This document shows positions 11,501 to 22,900 of a stretch of DNA of 41,637 nucleotides, one piece after another; position 1 is the stretch's first letter; each line of letters begins with the position of its first letter. The notes beneath the pieces were generated by a model. It was not told where the DNA came from, did no database searches, and saw nothing but the letters and a program-made list of their open reading frames with translations. The DNA comes from Ectocarpus siliculosus (lineage: Eukaryota > Sar > Phaeophyceae > Ectocarpales > Ectocarpaceae): assembly GCA_000310025.1 (NCBI GenBank), contig FN648444.1, forward strand, positions 175,909 to 217,545, given 5' to 3'. Position numbers and translations under genes: made by a program.

Positions 11501-12430
11501 ATGCGCATAGCAGCAGCAGCAGCGGCGGCGGCTGCCGTTGGAGCCAGCAGCATCCAAAGACGTCAAAGTATTCTTTTTCGAAAAGTCGAAGTTGCACCGC
11601 TCCTCTTACCGGCTCTCTCCTTGACCGCAAGTTTTTTGGGGTCGTGAGCAAGAGCGAGTTTTGAATCCATGACAGGGCGGAGTCAAGTCGTGCGCGGCGC
11701 GAGCGCAAAACACGGGGAACCGACGCGTGCACAACCATAAAGGAAATGGCGTCATAAGCACTCACCGACATCCTTACAGGAGGACATTTAAGCTGTGAGG
11801 CCTTGTGCGCCCGCCTCTGCTCCAACAGAGGGAACGATGTTCGACGCCACTTGAATCAAGATCGAAATATTTATGAAAATTCTCAAATCGCACCACAGCG
11901 GCACGCCAACACAACAACGCACCTGGTAGATGCCGCGCTTGTTCTTGTTCCTTCGCCAGCACTCGAACAGGAGGTACACGATCACGCCCTACACACAGCA
12001 GTAGAGGGGCAGCAGGGGGGATTCTTGTCAACGAGGTCTGCACCACGGTGAAAGGAGAACTTCAGTCGCTCGCCGTTGGGTTTCGCGCCACACAGATTGA
12101 TGATGCCGGAGAGGCATCACCTATTTCTTCTCCGAGAGGTACCGTACACGACGACGACAGCCGGAGCCGACCAACCCGCGGGTCACGTCGAAGCTGTTCT
12201 CACGCCGGCTGCCTTGAGACACCCACGCCGACAGCGTTGGTTTGTCCAGCACGCTCCACCTGCATGCAATCAACCGTCTCTCTCGATGTGGTAATGTCGG
12301 CACGACAGGGTATACAGAATTCCCCAATCAACTCGGCGCGAAACCTGAGTGATCGCACCTGCAACGCCGCGAACGCCGCGGTGGAGATCACCGGAGACCA
12401 CTCCGACGAGGTCTGGTCGTCGTCATCCAT
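415..12430 (-). CDS. OSCA/CSC1/TMEM63-like calcium-permeable stress-gated channel, 3'-truncated by window edge
   Basis: Members of this family are plasma-membrane or endomembrane cation channels opened by hyperosmotic or mechanical stress. Proposed exons, 5' to 3' on the minus strand: 12430-12359, 11988-11923, 11792-11766, 11619-11610, 8722-8602, 8059-7949, 7723-7634, 6868-6733, 5998-5879, 5113-5015, 4455-4409, 3975-3882, 2992-2927, 2579-2458, 1936-1817, 1242-1176, 534-415. Together they give 1488 in-frame bases (496 codons) with GT-AG ends. The start ATG opens MDDDDQTSSEWSP, just ahead of the first membrane segment. Family marks in order: TM0 (about residues 14-32), GPFSWLASIGKVDDSELLKM, TM1 and TM2, the GDPD-to-VENIP stretch, YFDHLFPGK, CCGGEK, APAPNDVIWDN, then TM3-TM5. 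The 3' half (pore helices TM6-TM10) is outside the window. The 27-bp and 10-bp exons and the 4409 donor are the least certain parts. Family assignment is strong; exact splice sites are inferred. Confidence 0.85.
1130..1156. repeat. TATAG pentanucleotide repeat
   Basis: About five near-perfect TATAG units lie in the intron between two channel exons. No function is apparent. Confidence 0.7.
2780..2910. repeat. Pyrimidine (TC)n / (CTCTGT)n tract
   Basis: A long CT-rich simple repeat sits directly downstream (on the minus strand) of the 2992-2927 channel exon. In that transcript it reads as a GA-rich purine tract just after the splice donor. Confidence 0.75.
3068..3187. repeat. Dispersed repeat, copy A
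   Basis: This stretch, beginning CACATTAAAAACCG and ending near GGTACACT, matches 20209-20330 in the same order and orientation, with blocks such as AGTACCTT, CCGTGGTCAC and AAAGGGTACACT-like sequence conserved. It lies in a channel-gene intron and is probably an old interspersed element. It is non-coding as far as visible. Confidence 0.7.
4668..4725. repeat. 9-bp minisatellite (GCAGCAGAG)n
   Basis: Five or so tandem GCAGCAGAG/GGCAGCAGA units lie in an intron of the channel gene. The array stays open in several frames, which produces alanine- or cysteine-rich shadow frames. Confidence 0.8.
6328..6684. repeat. Intronic tandem duplications
   Basis: Two pairs of direct repeats lie in one channel-gene intron. 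AACGAGCACAGCAGTCACTA occurs near 6332 and 6430. A roughly 60-bp block (CACACACCGA..ATTCGTTAAA..CTTGTATCCTCAAC..GTGTCCT..AAAAATGG) occurs near 6521-6580 and again at 6624-6684. Confidence 0.75.
7022..7243. mobile_element. MITE-like inverted-repeat element, copy 1
   Basis: The left arm starts TACCGTAAAG, then GCGGAGACATGGCACC, then GACCGATTTTCAAAGCCC and GCTCCACAAC. The right arm is its imperfect reverse complement, ending TTACGGTA. The arms are about 70 bp with a central spacer of about 80 bp. It has no coding capacity and lies within a channel-gene intron. The termini match 10913-11135 and 24551-25356. Confidence 0.7.
8780..9010. repeat. Degenerate tandem repeat around ACGARATTCGYTTTCGG
   Basis: Four spaced variants of an ACGAGATTCGCTTTCGG-like motif followed by A-rich DNA occur near 8788, 8850, 8930 and 8985 in a channel-gene intron. 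The motif core is itself near-palindromic. Confidence 0.55.
9393..9420. repeat. (GGGC)n G-rich run
   Basis: About six GGGC units run on the plus strand, ending in a longer G run. Four or more G-triplets close together could form a G-quadruplex. In the channel pre-mRNA (minus strand) this is C-rich. Confidence 0.7.
9661..9860. mobile_element. Degenerate MITE-like element
   Basis: It carries AATATCACACCG..GACCGATTTCCAATGTTGG..ACTACTCCAC, which resembles the reverse complement of the right part of 25690-25885 and the arm of 7022-7243. A possible opposite arm (GTGGAGTAAGC..CGGTCA) lies near 9822-9852. Boundaries are uncertain. Confidence 0.4.
10913..11135. mobile_element. MITE-like inverted-repeat element, copy 2
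   Basis: The left arm runs from TACCGAAGAGTCGGGAGAGA through CCCCCGTGTTAGCGTTTT to GCGTATTTCTCCACAAC. The right arm mirrors it almost base for base, starting GTTGTGGAGAAATACGC and ending CTCTCCGACTCTTGACGGCA. The arms are about 65 bp. The outer GTCGGAGAGATGGCACC block is shared with the element at 24551-25356. It lies in the 2.9-kb channel-gene intron. Confidence 0.75.
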
Positions 12431-13119
12431 CCTTCACAAGATCGTCGGTACCCTCTCTGTCTCTCTCCGTGCGAAGACTAGGCTGGGGCGGCTAGTGTGG
12501 CCCTTTCGCTCTTTCGCTGAGCCAACGGCCGCACTCCTCTCGCTCTCAGGCGAACGACGACGTCCCGCTCTCTTCACGCGCGCCGCTTCCCAAGCGTCTC
12601 CTACGGCTCGGCTATGTTGTCAGTTCGCAGCGCACTCACTGCCCTGTTGTGAAATAGAATTGTTGATGTTGCACTGCTGTGTCGCCGGCAGCAGCTGGTC
12701 CACACGGAGCGTGCCAAAAAGGAGCTCCGCCGAATGTTCAACTATGCCCCTTCTATTTTTTGCTCCTGTCTGACAACCCCCCGTTCGGTGCCTGGTGCAG
12801 TACATTTTACCATCCGTGCGAAGGGATCTTTACTTCTAAATTTACTGTCTCCTCATTGGTTGGAGATGCGCGTGCGCGCGCTCGCTCGGTGAACCTCTTT
12901 TTGGTTCTATTCACAAAGCTCTCCTGGGGTGGGGAAACCCCGGCGCTGTAGCTACATTTCTCCGCACGCCGCGCACGAGGTGCGCGTGCTGTGAAGGACG
13001 GACAGGGTGGCCGTGCTACCTTATCGACACGTAGCCTCTAGAGAGAGCATTGCATAGCGTGGCTTCCACCGTTGGCCACCACAGCAGCGGTCAGTCGTTG
13101 ATGCAAGGAGGTGAGCGGC
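12431..13119. promoter_or_regulatory. Divergent intergenic region between channel and KDZ-like genes
   Basis: The inferred starts at 12430 (minus) and 13120 (plus) are 689 bp apart, so both promoters and 5' untranslated regions should lie here. A CCAAT-type box in inverted form (ATTGG) occurs near 12855, followed by an alternating GCGCGTGCGCGCGC stretch. No convincing TATA box was seen. The regulatory role is inferred from position. Confidence 0.45.
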
Positions 13120-13869
13120 ATGCTGCCGAGCACGCGCTCTGCTGGCGGCGCGCATCATGATGCTGATCATGATGCAGGCGCGGATGACTGCGTGGATGGT
13201 GCGGCTGGTCGCCAGCACAAGCCGTTGTCGCACCCCTTGCCCGCAGCCCCATGCGCGAACACTGGAGAGAGTTCCAACTTCTTGCAGCAAAACCCTCCTC
13301 GAGAACGGACAGCGACCTCTTCCGGTAGCGAGCCGTCGGGCAATTCCCATCTGTCGGTCAGCGGCGCGCCTGGCGGTGTAGCCACCGTCGCGAACACATT
13401 TCCTTGCGACACTCCTGCGGCTATCGGAGCGGCTCGCAGAAGTGTGAGTGGACGTGAATCACCACCAGCGAAACGCCACGCGTCGCAAAGCCCATCATCC
13501 CGGCGGAGTTTGGGACGAGATGCAAGAAATTCATGCGAGGGCTTCGGGGCCGGTGAACGTCGCGGCAGGGTGCTGCACTCGTTCCTTGCTACAGCTGTGC
13601 AGATGTCCCAAGCATCGGAGGCCTTGGGGACGCCAGGGGAGCTATCAGGTGATGGTTTCGAATTCGCGGAACCACAATACGCCCCTGTCGTCTGCCATTG
13701 GGGTACATACGGGACCGGGATACTGTTCTACCGGTACGCACGGGCCGAGTGCACCACTACTACATTGGGAGGTAGAGGGAGTAGCGCAGCTAAACTATGA
13801 ACGCTCACGCCAACTTGGAGCAATGTTGCCACCATGGCAGCGCCTAGCCAACGAAGTGCCGTGGCGACC

Positions 13870-13920
<51 letters not shown>

Positions 13921-16900
13921 ACAGCAACAGCTGTCAGCCGCCGGTTGCTTTGGAGGGGTATGGCCGCCGCCCCGGCCGCCGCCACGGCTTTTGATGGCGC
14001 AGCAGGGCGCAGCTGGCGGGGCGGTGTTTCAGCCGCAGCGGGATAGACGGGTACGTCAGCCACTTCCGCCGCTGCCGTTGCCTGTGCAGCAGAGGACGGC
14101 AGGTGGCATCGTCGGTGACGCCCTGAACGGCCATGGTTTACATCTGGTTTTGCAGCATGGCGCACCGCATGGCTCAGGGACAGGCGGTCATGAGGAGGAA
14201 GACGAGGAGGGGGGGGGGGAGGCAAAGGATGCCTCCAGCGGAAAGCCCGTCCCTGTCATCGTGCCTGCTAATGCTACGTTGGCGAAGCGCAGCTGGTGCT
14301 GTTCGAAAAGCAAGACAGTTACTTCGATTTGTCGTGGGTGTCTCAAACGATGGCATTGCCACGTCGACCATGGGCTGATCGACCTTACCAAGGATCGCTT
14401 CATTTGCTGCTTCTGCGATACGAAGACGAAGTCGGCATGTCTGTGTCACGCGTGAGTACCCAATATCGTTTTCCGCTGTTCAGTTTCTTTGCTCAATTGC
14501 AATTCTCTTAAATTATGTGACCAAGAGTGATGTGCCAAATCGAGTTCTCGGATGCTTCTCGCACACGTGGGTGTCACCCGATTCGATGCCACCCATGTGG
14601 TTTGTTTGAGAGGAATATGCAACAATATCTTGACTTCCACAGCGCTCGCGCAGCCTGGTAGGCTGTCACCTGTTTTCACCTAGTTGCTCCGGGAATGTTG
14701 CTGGTGATCTGTATCGACTCCAACTTTTCTGGTTGCTTGACCATCGGTGTTTGTTAGGTCTTCACCCTCTCGCAGTGCGAACAAGACCGGAGCGTCCACA
14801 ATACGACCTGCTCTCAGCGTGCGTGCTGTACGTATACTCATTTCCCCCCCCTCTATTCTTCCCACCATCACATGCTTCGTACTCATACAGGTGCAAGAAG
14901 AACAAAGCTGATAAGCGAGCGGCATCCCAACGAGCTCAAGCCGGCCACATCCACGGGAGTAGCGTGTCCCGAGTGGTTCACCGCCAGGCTCGAACCAGCG
15001 CTTTCAAGCTCCGTCTGCCTCTCACGGTGGCGGCGCGCAACTCTAGAGATAGACAAAAGGCACTGTTTTCGGTCTCCACTACCGCCCGCGGCGACCGTGT
15101 CATGGTCATCACCGACGTCACCGCCGAGCAACCTGGTGCGCCTGCAAGCTGCATCGTGAACTGCTGCGATAACCGATGCCACAAGTGAGTCGATGTAGTA
15201 GTTGGGGGATGTCACGAAACAACAGTGCTTGTGTGGTGTTCGATACTCTTCCTTCTCACCGGCAAATCTCCGATCGAAACTACACGTTATTGTTGCAACC
15301 CAACGCTTGTATAACTCGTTTGGAAAAAGAAAAGACATTTTGCAGGGCACAGGTAGGGGCCCGGCCGTTCTGCATTCTCATTTTATTTTTCGACAGTTGC
15401 TGCTCGCTAAATTTATCAGAAATTAATCGGCATATATATATTTTTCTGACGATGCACTGTCACTTTCACGGTTGCTTTTGTTTGGTTTTGCAGTGTGCAA
15501 GCGGAACCCGAGCACGCGCCAAACGCCGAGCAGGTTGCAGCGGGCCAATGTGAGCACGCTGACGTCATTCTCGGAAATGGGACCACTCCGAAGGCGGATA
15601 TTCCTGAAGCAGAGCCGGTTGTCTTTGGCAAGGATGGGGAAGGGATCGAAAGCGTTGGGGATGCAGCGATAACCCAGATGATTTTGACTCAGGGTAGCTT
15701 TGACACTATTCTAAGGATGGCAGCGACTGCAGAGGAGCATGGGGTGCCGCTGTTGATGCGCTTAGGCGAGACTCAGACGTATGTTGTGTACCATCCGGGT
15801 CATCGGTCTATTCCTGGCAGCTGGGCACACGTCGAGACGGATTTCCCGCAACCACCCGGGTCGAAGAAAGCGCCATCCACGAGAAGGCGGACCACTGAAA
15901 GGAAGCAGATCCAGTGCAAGGTGATAGTCTACTACTGCCGATGCATGACTATTTTTTATTCGGAGCTCTAGAGTATTGAATGTATGTAGAGCGCTTCTGC
16001 TGTGTATGNNNNNNNNNNNNNNNNNNNNNNNNNNNNNNNNNNNNNNNNNNNNNNNNNNNNNNNNNNNNNNNNNNNNNNNNNNNNNNNNNNNNNNNNNNNN
16101 NNNNNNNNNNNNNNNNNNNNNNNNNNNNNNNNNNNNNNNNNNNNNNNNNNNNNNNNNNNNNNNNNNNNNNNNNNNNNNNNNNNNNNNNNNNNNNNNNNNN
16201 NNNNNNNNNNNNNNNNNNNNNNNNNNNNNNNNNNNNNNNNNNNNNNNNNNNNNNNNNNNNNNNNNNNNNNNNNNNNNNNNNNNNNNNNNNNNNNNNNNNN
16301 NNNNNNNNNNNNNNNNNNNNNNNNNNNNNNNNNNNNNNNNNNNNNNNNNNNNNNNNNNNNNNNNNNNNNNNNNNNNNNNNNNNNNNNNNNNNNNNNNNNN
16401 GTACCCGGTGATGACTGGCAAGAGCACGGCTATTTCGTTTTCGGAGAGACTCTACTCGTCCATCTGTCCCACATGGACGCGACGAGGCGGGCGGTGCTCA
16501 GTGGTACGGCAATCAGCCACGCATTCGACAATCTCCTCCGTCCTTTGGCCGACAACCTGATATGGATGGCCCGGAACAAGCTGGCCAAGAGGTGACTGTG
16601 AAAATCATCGTCATCCACTGTTTGTTGTTCTTTGCCTTCCGCTTGTAGCACGGTACGATCCAATGTGTCACGGGGGGGTGTTTACCTAAAACTGCAAGGG
16701 AAACACCCGTCTCGGGGAGTAGTTCCCCATGATCAGGCTAGGAAAAAAATAATAGTCCCTTCGACCTCCAGCCCCGAAACACTTCTAGTCTATCTTAAAT
16801 CAAACGCTCCATCTTCAAACGTGCAGGTGTCGCAATGCCAAGGCGGTAGGTCGTAGCCACTGTATTTATCCCCCACATTTTGACCTCGAAATCGAATGTA

Positions 16901-19900
16901 CGACAACCTTATTCCGGGTTTCCTCGGGGATCAAAGTACGATATTGTTTCAACGAGTCATCGAGCACACTTTTCCCTCAGGGCTGTTGTTATCTAAGTCG
17001 TTCCCAGTACATTTCGTGTCCCCCTCCCAGGGGACGTTGGATGAGGGTACCGCAAAGCGCTTTCAGTACGCACGGAGGTGCGAGTGTTTTCCAAATCATT
17101 TCGTTCGTTTTTGCGGGGCCCGGTCCCACCGCATCTCTTCTCATTTTTTTTGCCGCACCCCTCGTGCCAAGTCAAACCAACGCGCGGTAGGAAAGGACAA
17201 CGAAGTCTTTGGGCGGATCTTAGGATAGGCACAAGGAGGGGTTAGGGAAAAATAGCTTTAACATGTTTGGTATATTGCTGTAGTATCTCGGTTGGTCTGC
17301 ATCGTGCAACAAGTAGTTTGATCAGCTGGGTGGAGTGCAAATTCGTTGCAGAGAGGGTTGGTGAGCATCGGTAGTACATTGTTCTTGCCTACAGTACTTG
17401 TCATTTATAATCGCACGGTACTTGCGTGTAAGGCGGCATGTACCTCCGTGCCAGGAAAACAACACTATGTTGAGGAAGCTAATGTGTACCGGCAACATGC
17501 ACATCAGCTGCGGCGTGTCTCAAGCGATTTTTCTCAAGAATGTCACCCTCGAGGTGGCACGGTCAACCGTCGTGCGATCGTTCTTGAAAGGTGTTCATGC
17601 CCTACTTTATCGCAGTACCGAATTAAATACCGGAGTGGAAAATGCAAATAGATTACTTTGTTTTGGTTTTTTGCATCACGATGCGGACTGGTTCCCTGGG
17701 CGTTGGTACTACGCGGTGCAGCATGGACGTTGATACGTAGGGGCGTGACCCCCCAACGCCTGGAATGAAGCTCACTCCCCTTCCGGCATGTTCCTGTTGC
17801 TGTCCCCGGCGTACCGCTCTCTCCTGCCAGAGCGCTGACCAACAACTACTTGAAAAAGCTGTTGCTTGACGCGTATCTGGCGTTTGAAGCCCTCACCGAC
17901 CACCCTTACGGGTTCTTCAGCTTCATCGACGGTTTTTTTCCGCTCCTTTCGAGTTTTGACGGCTGCGCCAAGCTGGCAGTCAACATCTGCATCGAGAAGT
18001 ACCTGCAACAGCGCATGAAGCAAGTGATCGACATGGACCTTGATGCCATCTGGCTCGTCATCAGCATGCTGTCGCCGATGGTGTTCGGAATGCGGCTGCA
18101 GTTCTCACAAAACACGCCGCTGACTTTTTGCCCCCAAAACCGCAAGTCCAACATCATCGTGGTGCCTGCTCGTGGACATGCCCCGCGTAGCGGAGATGCA
18201 CAGGCTGCCGATGGCCAGAAACTGATGGAGCGTGTCCGGGAGAACGAGGATGGTCTTGGGCTATCGGAGATTTTGGAGGGCATGTCGCTGGACGGGCTGA
18301 AGGGCCTCTATCGTTTGTGCTTTGGGCCGCGAGCGCCGGGAATTAGCAGGTACTTTTCACGAGAAGCTACAGCGATTTCTTTTGTCCATATTTGCCAAAA
18401 TTCTTGAGGTGGTAGCGCTTATTACAGAATGGACCGCTAATTTGCCGTAGTATTTAGTTTTTTTCCCCCCTTTGTTACTCTGCAATGATCATGTTGCGTG
18501 TTGTTCGAGAAGAACCAGTGCTTCCGTGAGGCACTATGAGAAATCGTTTCTTGGTTTCTACGCAGGGGTTGTACTTGTCATGGTTCCACCGCACATTTGA
18601 AGTGGCTCAATTGAGGGCTGAGAGGTAGCTCGAGACTATTGCAGTAGTTGATTCAACAGGTATCATTATTCATATCGAAAACATCGACAGCTGTTCGCGC
18701 GTTTGTTTTCCGTGTGGGGGAGTATTGGATAGCGTCGGAAATATGGACGCCCGCCGTATGTGTCCAATTTATGCCTTCGGGCCGGGTGTTTCGCTCGTCA
18801 AGGTGACGTCTGCTGCAAACCTCCAAACCTGTTCATCTCATATCTCAGGAAAAGATTCGGGACGCCGAAAGTGCTTGCGCACCTATGTTGGAACCTTTCA
18901 TTTTTCCACACGAAGTAGGGCGTGTTGGCATGTAGAGCAAAGAGCAATTGCACTGCCATGAGCACTGATCGCTCTCATACAAGATTTTCTGTAGGTCTCT
19001 TGTCAACTGCCCTCTATCCACTCCCCCCACTCTCAGGTACCCCAACAGGGTGCTGCTGATTGAGCTGTTCAAGACGGTGGAGAAGCTCTGGCGGGAGAAC
19101 AACCATGGAAAGGAGGATTGCTCAAAGTTCTTCATGGAAAGGGGGGCATGGTTGGTCTCGTCTGGGGTGGAGGGGGGGTACAGCCCGGACGGAGTCCAGA
19201 CGTGCCATATGTTCATGCTACGGGCGGAGAGCCCCACAGACTTGGCCGTGCTCCTGTTGCACCACGTGGTGAGTGCCCCGTTGTAGAGAAACACAATTAT
19301 CGTATTGATCACGAGTGCTCGTTCAAAAGATCCCGGACTCTTGAAAACAATGAAAGTCGAATACGTTCGACAGATGGTGAGCAGGCTTTGATTAACGAAG
19401 GTGTGCACATTTTGCGTTGGTATAGATCAAAAGTGTAGTTGTACATACTTCCGGTCTTTGTTGCAAAACGACAAGTGCCGATTAGGGCATCTAGCGGGTT
19501 GAAGCAACATCTACGTGGAGGAGACAACATGGTCACCTACGAGGTGTCTGCATGCTGCGATGTTCACGCACTCCCAACCTTGAAACTATCGTAGAGCACC
19601 ACCACGCCGACGCGAAAGTACTCACGGCTGACTTTTGGTTCGTCCACCAGTAATTGGGCGGGACAAGCACAAACCGCAATCCGGTTGTGTAAAGGTCTCT
19701 TTCACGACATGTGCTTCTTGGTGTCCTTGCGCTTATGATAAACGACGTACTCGTTGTTGGCCGTGTTTTTCGAATATCGTACAACCGACTTCGGGTCAAC
19801 CCTAAGTTTAAACTCCGCGCATGGAGCACAGAAAAAATGACGTTGGTCAAATTGATGCAAGCGCGTGTGAAGCTAAAGTCTGTCTGTGTGTGCACGCATG

Positions 19901-22900
19901 ATTTCTTGAAAACTCAGTACTGGAAGCCCGAAACCATGCCGCAGGTGCGGCCACAGCGATAGAGATACCACGCCCACGCATGTCCATACCGGAAGCGAAA
20001 ACTGCGTGTCGTTTCAGAATAAAATAAAACTTGGAAGTTTTATGTGGAAGTAGAGTTCAACCGCCCTCTGAACGAAAGGGGCAAGGGGCAAGGAAAAGGA
20101 AACACGTACTGCGGTGCATGACCCAAAGCACGTCTGCCAGCCACACCCGCGCGTGCTTTTCGTGGGTACACTATGGTAGTTCCACGCACGGCTTTTGTTG
20201 TTTTTTGTGTTCACATTAAAAACCGCCCCGGTCTCCGCGCAGTACCTTTTAATATCCGTATACTACTGGTACAACTGACGCGGACGCCTTCCGTGGTCAC
20301 AAGCCAACTACACCCCCAAAAGGGTACACTATACATTTTCTAGAACGAAACGAAAATATAAAATGGGCTAGGAAAAATTTCTCCAAATGCGGAAACAGCG
20401 TAGCACAAAAATAACATGCGTCCAACAATTCGCCATTTCGAAACATGTTGCCACCTGTGTCTACAACAGGTGCGTGCATCAATATCCCAAACAAGGACCC
20501 CCTTGTTTTTTCACAGAGCGGCTGCAGCTTTTTTTCATCCAATCTTTCGTGTCAAGCCTAGCCACCTGCCGAAAGCTCGCGTTTGCCACATAGGCCACCG
20601 CTTCCCTCCAAATACCCCCAAGCCGCCAAGCTAGATATGCACAATCCACAGGTGGTCACGAGACCGTGTACATGCACAGGAAGCATGGTCTTTGGGAGAA
20701 TTTTGGTGCACATTTAAGATGTAGAACGTTTCCAGGAAATGATGTTTCTCTGTGTTGTAATGAGCAGTAAACACGACTCCAATCGATTGAACTGGTTGCC
20801 CCACTCGCTCTTGGAGGCCCGGAGTGCGCATGTGTTGTGCCCAAGCCAGAGATAAATATTGTATAGAACGCCACCAACGCGCTACTTCTAACACAACTCA
20901 AAGCATGCACGAAGAAAATATGACCATCAATCAAGCAGGCCGTAGGATAGGATGTAGACATAATATCTTATCGACTCCAACTCCAATGCTCGCACCAGTG
21001 TTAATTCTGGGAACAGTTGGTCGTGCGCACGGCCAGACCCTGTGTCGCTTTTTTTATCTGAAATCTAGTGTTGTCCAAAAAATCAAGTCGGAATCGAAGT
21101 CTGCACATGTACTGTTGTCAAAGGGAGGAATCGAAGTCTGCACATGTGCTGTTCTCAAAGGGAGGCATGGAATTGTGTCACCTCTTCGGAAAAGTTTGCA
21201 ATTTTTCCTCGTCTTGTCTCGCACATTCCCCCGTTGGACTCTTCTCGGCAAGTACGCAAACAGCGTCCACGACCTCGGGGTTGTCTACACAACATGTGTG
21301 TGACCCTCATCTCGAAAGGCTTTTAACCGCAATAAATGGGCACCGGGTTAGAACAACTTGGCAGTCTGTGTTAAGTCTATTGCTGGCGTATCCGTCTCAG
21401 ATTCGTTTGTGAACTGTCTGTTGAATACGTCAGGCGAAAACACGACAGTAGAACCCAAGAAAACTTTGTCAACTTCCCACGCTCTACCTTCACCCATGCT
21501 TTCATGTCCCCCGTGTCCCCCATTGTTAATGCAGCACATGCCTATCCTCGTCATCACGGACATCATGTGTCGTGTAGGTCCGATCGTCCACGACCGCTGC
21601 CAGACGGCGGCGCCGAACGAAGGAGTTCTTCCCCGGGTTGGCGAGCCTGACGAGCATGGCATGCGGAAGGTGGACATCCCAGCACTAGCGCCTCTGGGAA
21701 ATTACTTTCTTGGCGCCGATCAGGTTTCGGAGCCCGTACCGCAGGAGAAATGCACTCAACGCAATGTGTACAATCTCCTGCGCGATGCGCAAACTTCTCC
21801 TCCGGTTCAACGGTTGGACTTCGGTCAGCTTCTCAGCGTCTCAGCATGGCAGGACAGAGAAGAAGGGACCACCCGCCGTGGACTTCGTGCTGCTTGCTCG
21901 GGCCCGTTTGCGGAACCTGCGCCGCCGAAGCCACCACTCCATGGACCTCTTTGAGGGTAGTGGCTGTTCTGAACGTGCGCCTCACCAAGCTCGTGGCTTT
22001 CATCAGCGAAGGACAAGACAAGGAGGTCCCGCCAGCAGTACTTGTCGAGGAAGAGCAGATGGCCCCGGGCTCGGTGCTGCCGACGTTATCGGCGCAGAGC
22101 GTGTTCTCTACACGCGTTCTCGCGGTGGCGACTGGGTCCACCACCGGCAAGGCTCCGGAACTACCTGCCTTCTCTCAGCATCTTTTCGAACCTGTGGCTG
22201 GCCAGAATGATCTTCGACCTGCGGCGCTCGATCACCTGGTTTTGACCTACGCCCGGGTGAGTACGTCTCCTTCGCGCAGCTGACGTAGTGGGCTGTTGTG
22301 CTTTGTCTTTGGCGGTATTATCAATACTGGTGGTTGTTCGTTGCTCCGTTGGTCAAGTGGGTTTATTTTCGCGTTCCTCATTGAACATCGTTGTCCCTCC
22401 TTCTTTTTTTTTCTCCCACCTTACGTTCCTTCCGTTTTCCTTCTCGGCGTCGCCGGTTGATTTGATTTCTGCGCGCGGCAAAACCTACCTTGTTTCATGT
22501 TTTGTTATTCAATTCGGAGCAGTGAACATAGGTAGATCACTGCTGACATATTGACATATTACTCATGTGTTGCTGCAATTTGAAAAACAATGCTAGAGAC
22601 GCTAGAGCGGGGAACAAGAACATTTTTCTCGCATGCTGGTAAGGACATGCGCATGCTCTGTGCCCACCGCTAAAACTACCACACCTCTCCCATTCAGCGC
22701 ATGCACTTCGTTGCATATTAATAGGCTGTAGTGCTCGAATCTCTTGAGTTGCTGCCATGTCAACAAGACTACCCAGCAATGTTTTTTTTTTTCTGATGCT
22801 TGTACAGAGTTTCCTGTATAAATGCATTAAAGCAGCCCATTGCGGTAACCCAACTATTTAGACAAATTTTTCGATCACACGGTTTACTTTCCGTCCCCTT

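Larger units (their letters stand above)
7634..12430 (-). other. N-terminal three-helix module (RSN1_TM-like) of the channel gene
   Basis: Six of the first seven exons (12430-12359, 11988-11923, 11792-11766, 8722-8602, 8059-7949, 7723-7634) plus the 10-bp exon at 11619-11610 encode about 166 residues. TM0 is split over exons 1 and 2 (VISTAAFAALQ joined to GVIVYLLFECW), followed by the basic stretch RRNKNKRGIYQ. Exon 5 carries the typical W-x-x-(S/I)-x-x-DDxE...GMDHYVLLRHC pattern seen before TM1. TM1 (LPALLGIVLMVLVY) and TM2 (LWYSVAFMYIVVLWTLLLWW) are separated by a loop ending NVTKGSTR. All junction phases agree. Confidence 0.8.

Noticed and set aside
12048-12773. 241-codon plus-strand open frame
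   Set aside because: It is antisense to the first channel exon (12430-12359), lacks family motifs, and looks like random Ser/Arg-rich translation of GC-rich DNA.
21710-22210. Alternative frame (LARARLRNLRRRSHHSMDLFEG) overlapping the KDZ-like exons
   Set aside because: It is Arg-rich and repeat-poor but does not connect in phase to neighbours. Removing the 137-bp intron at 21824-21960 gives a better continuous protein.
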